DNA of 8,205 nucleotides from CAZTHC01 sp964613425 (GTDB lineage Bacteria; Bacillota; Clostridia; TANB77; CAG-508). Below are positions 6,644-8,205 of this stretch, one piece after another (positions within the stretch are counted from its first letter, which is position 1; each line of letters begins with the position of its first letter). The DNA lies in NCBI GenBank assembly GCA_964613425.1, contig CAZTHC010000049.1:1-8205 (forward strand), in the 5' to 3' direction. The position numbers and the translations under genes were made by a program. The notes under the pieces were generated by a model, which was given only the letters and a program-made list of their open reading frames with translations, searched no databases and had not been told where the DNA came from.

Positions 6644-8204
6644 GAGATAGAATTAGAACTCCTTTAGAATGTGAAGAACCAGACATTTCAATTTCTCTTT
6701 CTATATTTACTAATCCACTTTTTCCAACATATGTGTTAACAGTTATTTTTGCTGGCTTACCAAATGTGTAATCTCCAACAGTCATAACAGTTAAACCATT
6801 AATTGCACCAACTTCAAATCCTTCTGTATTAATTAATAGAGTATTATCTTTAATCATTTCCATATATCTAGTGTCATATTTTTTTACTCTATCCATACGT
6901 TCATCTAATGCTTTTTGTACGAAGTCTTTTGTAACAACTTTTTTCTTTGAAAGCCTTGCCCAAGTTGAAGCTTCACCAACAATTTCTCCAATTTCATTAA
7001 ACTTAGTAGAAAGTTTTTCTTTATCATCGCAAAGTCTTGAAGAGAATTCTACAATTTTTGCCATAGCTTCTTTATCTAAAGGAAGGATACTTTCTTTTTC
7101 ACAAAAGCTACGAACGAATTTAGCTAGCTTTAAAATGTTATCTGCATTTCGTGGAGCACTTTCCTCAAATTCAACTTTAATTTTAAATAATTTCTTAAAG
7201 TCAGGATCTAATGATAAGAGTGTATGGTAGATGTTTGTATTTCCAATAAGTAAAACTTTTACATCTAAAGGAATAGGCTGTGGTTTAAGAGAAATCATAA
7301 CCATAGAAGAACGTTGATCTATAGAATTATCTATATTAATTTCTTTTACTGTTAATGCTTTTTTTAACGCATCATAACAAGCTTGGTTTGCAAGTAAATC
7401 TTTTGCTTGCAAAATTATATATCCTCCGTTTGCTTTATGAAGTAGTCCAGGTTTTAGCATTGTGTAATCTGTTTTCAACATACCATATTGATTTTCGTAT
7501 TCTAATTTTCCAAATAAGTTTAGATAAGAATAATTGGAATCCATTATTACAGGAGCACCTTCAACATTACTATTGTCAACAAATAAATTTACTTTATAAT
7601 TTAACCAAGGTTTTGTAACCTCTGTTTTAGGATTAGGCTGAGTACTAGCATCTGTTTTGTCATCTGAAATAAATAGTGATATGTTTTTTAAAATATCTTT
7701 TTTAATATCATCTAAGAATTTGTTTATTTTTTTGTTTTTCTTATATTTTGTTTTTACAGAATTTATATGAATGTTGATTGTAAGAAGAGAAACGTTAGAT
7801 TGCCATTCTTCAATTCTTTTATCTGATGCTTTTTCAATTGCTTTAATTTGACTAAGGGCTTGAAAAACCTGCTCTTGAACTATATTAGATTTTTCTTCAA
7901 ATTGTTTTTTTATAGAATCATCTAGCTTTTCAAATTCAGCTTCTTCAATTGTTTTGCCATCAATAATCGGCATTATATAAATTCCATTTTGAGCAGTTTT
8001 AACTTCAAAACCATGTGTATTAGCTTGCTTGTTTAGTTCATCCAATAAAGATGTACGTTTTTGTTCAAATTCTTGCTTAATTAAAGTTTTTTCTTTTTCA
8101 AAATCTTCGTTATTAAAGGTTTTCTTTATATCAGTTTTTATGTCTTTAATAAATGAATTCATATCACTTTCAAATTCTTTCCCTTGGCCGGCTGGAAGTG
8201 AAAC
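6630..8204 (-). CDS. Lon-like protease (AAA_32/LonB-LonC type), upstream part, 5' partial and frameshifted at its end
   Basis: This is the ATPase-like and middle region of the same Lon-family gene. An ATG exists at 8162, but the frame stays open to the edge and the extra residues (VSLPAGQGKEFESDM) match the family's PAG.G.EF..DM stretch, so the true start lies beyond 8205. Numbered from 8162: a Lys/Glu-rich probable coiled coil (about 1-150); GGYIILQAKDLL (246-257), at the Walker B position but with Gln-Ala instead of Asp-Glu; PQPIPLDVKVLLIGN and the LDPDFKKLFKIKVEFEE segment; a helical lid-like region; then the start of the S16 domain (about 447 on: GFEVGAINGLTV, SGSSHSKGVLILS). The degenerate Walker B is in line with LonC-like members that do not depend on ATP hydrolysis. 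After S506 the frame slips, reading RIYW and TGA at 6632-6630. Removing the base at 6644 joins it to the catalytic fragment, for 691 residues in the window. Confidence 0.88.
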   Translation of the reverse strand, partial: VSLPAGQGKEFESDMNSFIKDIKTDIKKTFNNEDFEKEKTLIKQEFEQKRTSLLDELNKQANTHGFEVKTAQNGIYIMPIIDGKTIEEAEFEKLDDSIKKQFEEKSNIVQEQVFQALSQIKAIEKASDKRIEEWQSNVSLLTINIHINSVKTKYKKNKKINKFLDDIKKDILKNISLFISDDKTDASTQPNPKTEVTKPWLNYKVNLFVDNSNVEGAPVIMDSNYSYLNLFGKLEYENQYGMLKTDYTMLKPGLLHKANGGYIILQAKDLLANQACYDALKKALTVKEINIDNSIDQRSSMVMISLKPQPIPLDVKVLLIGNTNIYHTLLSLDPDFKKLFKIKVEFEESAPRNADNILKLAKFVRSFCEKESILPLDKEAMAKIVEFSSRLCDDKEKLSTKFNEIGEIVGEASTWARLSKKKVVTKDFVQKALDERMDRVKKYDTRYMEMIKDNTLLINTEGFEVGAINGLTVMTVGDYTFGKPAKITVNTYVGKSGLVNIEREIEMSGSSHSKGVLILSRIYW

Positions 8205-8205
8205 T

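Noticed and set aside
1..8205. tRNA, rRNA, CRISPR array, insertion sequence or attachment site
   Set aside because: Nothing matching their structures, spaced repeats or typical proteins was found on either strand.

Overview
The window is strongly A+T-rich, uses AGGAGG-like ribosome binding sites and SigA-type promoters, and is densely coded. Codon choice (AGA for Arg, A/T-ending codons), a NatAB-type ABC exporter, a GH15 glucosidase, an AAA_32-type Lon protease and a prepilin leader of the KGVTLIALVITIIVLL type all point to a low-GC Firmicute, most likely a gut-type or uncultured Clostridia lineage. No rRNA, tRNA, integrase, transposase or CRISPR array is visible.

Layout. (1) 2-1786 (+): a GH15 glucoamylase-type glycoside hydrolase running in from the left edge, with a one-base insertion near its 3' end. 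(2) 1827-3967 (+): a two-gene ABC-2 exporter operon, ATPase then permease, overlapping by 4 nt, with a possible promoter inside the tail of the GH15 gene. (3) 3968-4091: an intergenic stretch with a 14-bp-stem palindrome and a strong ribosome binding site. (4) 4092-5621 (+): one long reading frame coding for a type IV prepilin-like leader joined to an FGE-sulfatase/C-type-lectin-like domain, cut at codon 101 by an in-frame TAG. (5) 5711-6094 (+): a 127-residue orphan gene with its own near-consensus promoter, and a terminator whose left arm is the end of the coding sequence. (6) 6128-8204 (-): a Lon-like S16 protease running in from the right edge, split in two by a one-base insertion just before its catalytic domain.

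The most striking property is that three of the four long loci (GH15, pilin-lectin, Lon) each carry exactly one disabling lesion, and each can be repaired by one base: removing C1739, changing the TAG at 4392-4394, removing the base at 6644. All three lie directly next to the tetranucleotide GGAT on the coding strand. Either the consensus has local sequence errors or the strain is losing these genes; the sequence alone cannot decide. The two ABC genes and the orphan gene look intact.

The genes do not form one obvious pathway. The ABC pair is a clear functional unit, the pilin-lectin protein is probably a surface or secreted binding protein, and GH15 and Lon are housekeeping-type alpha-glucan and protein turnover functions. 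I see no defence, mobile or biosynthetic system.
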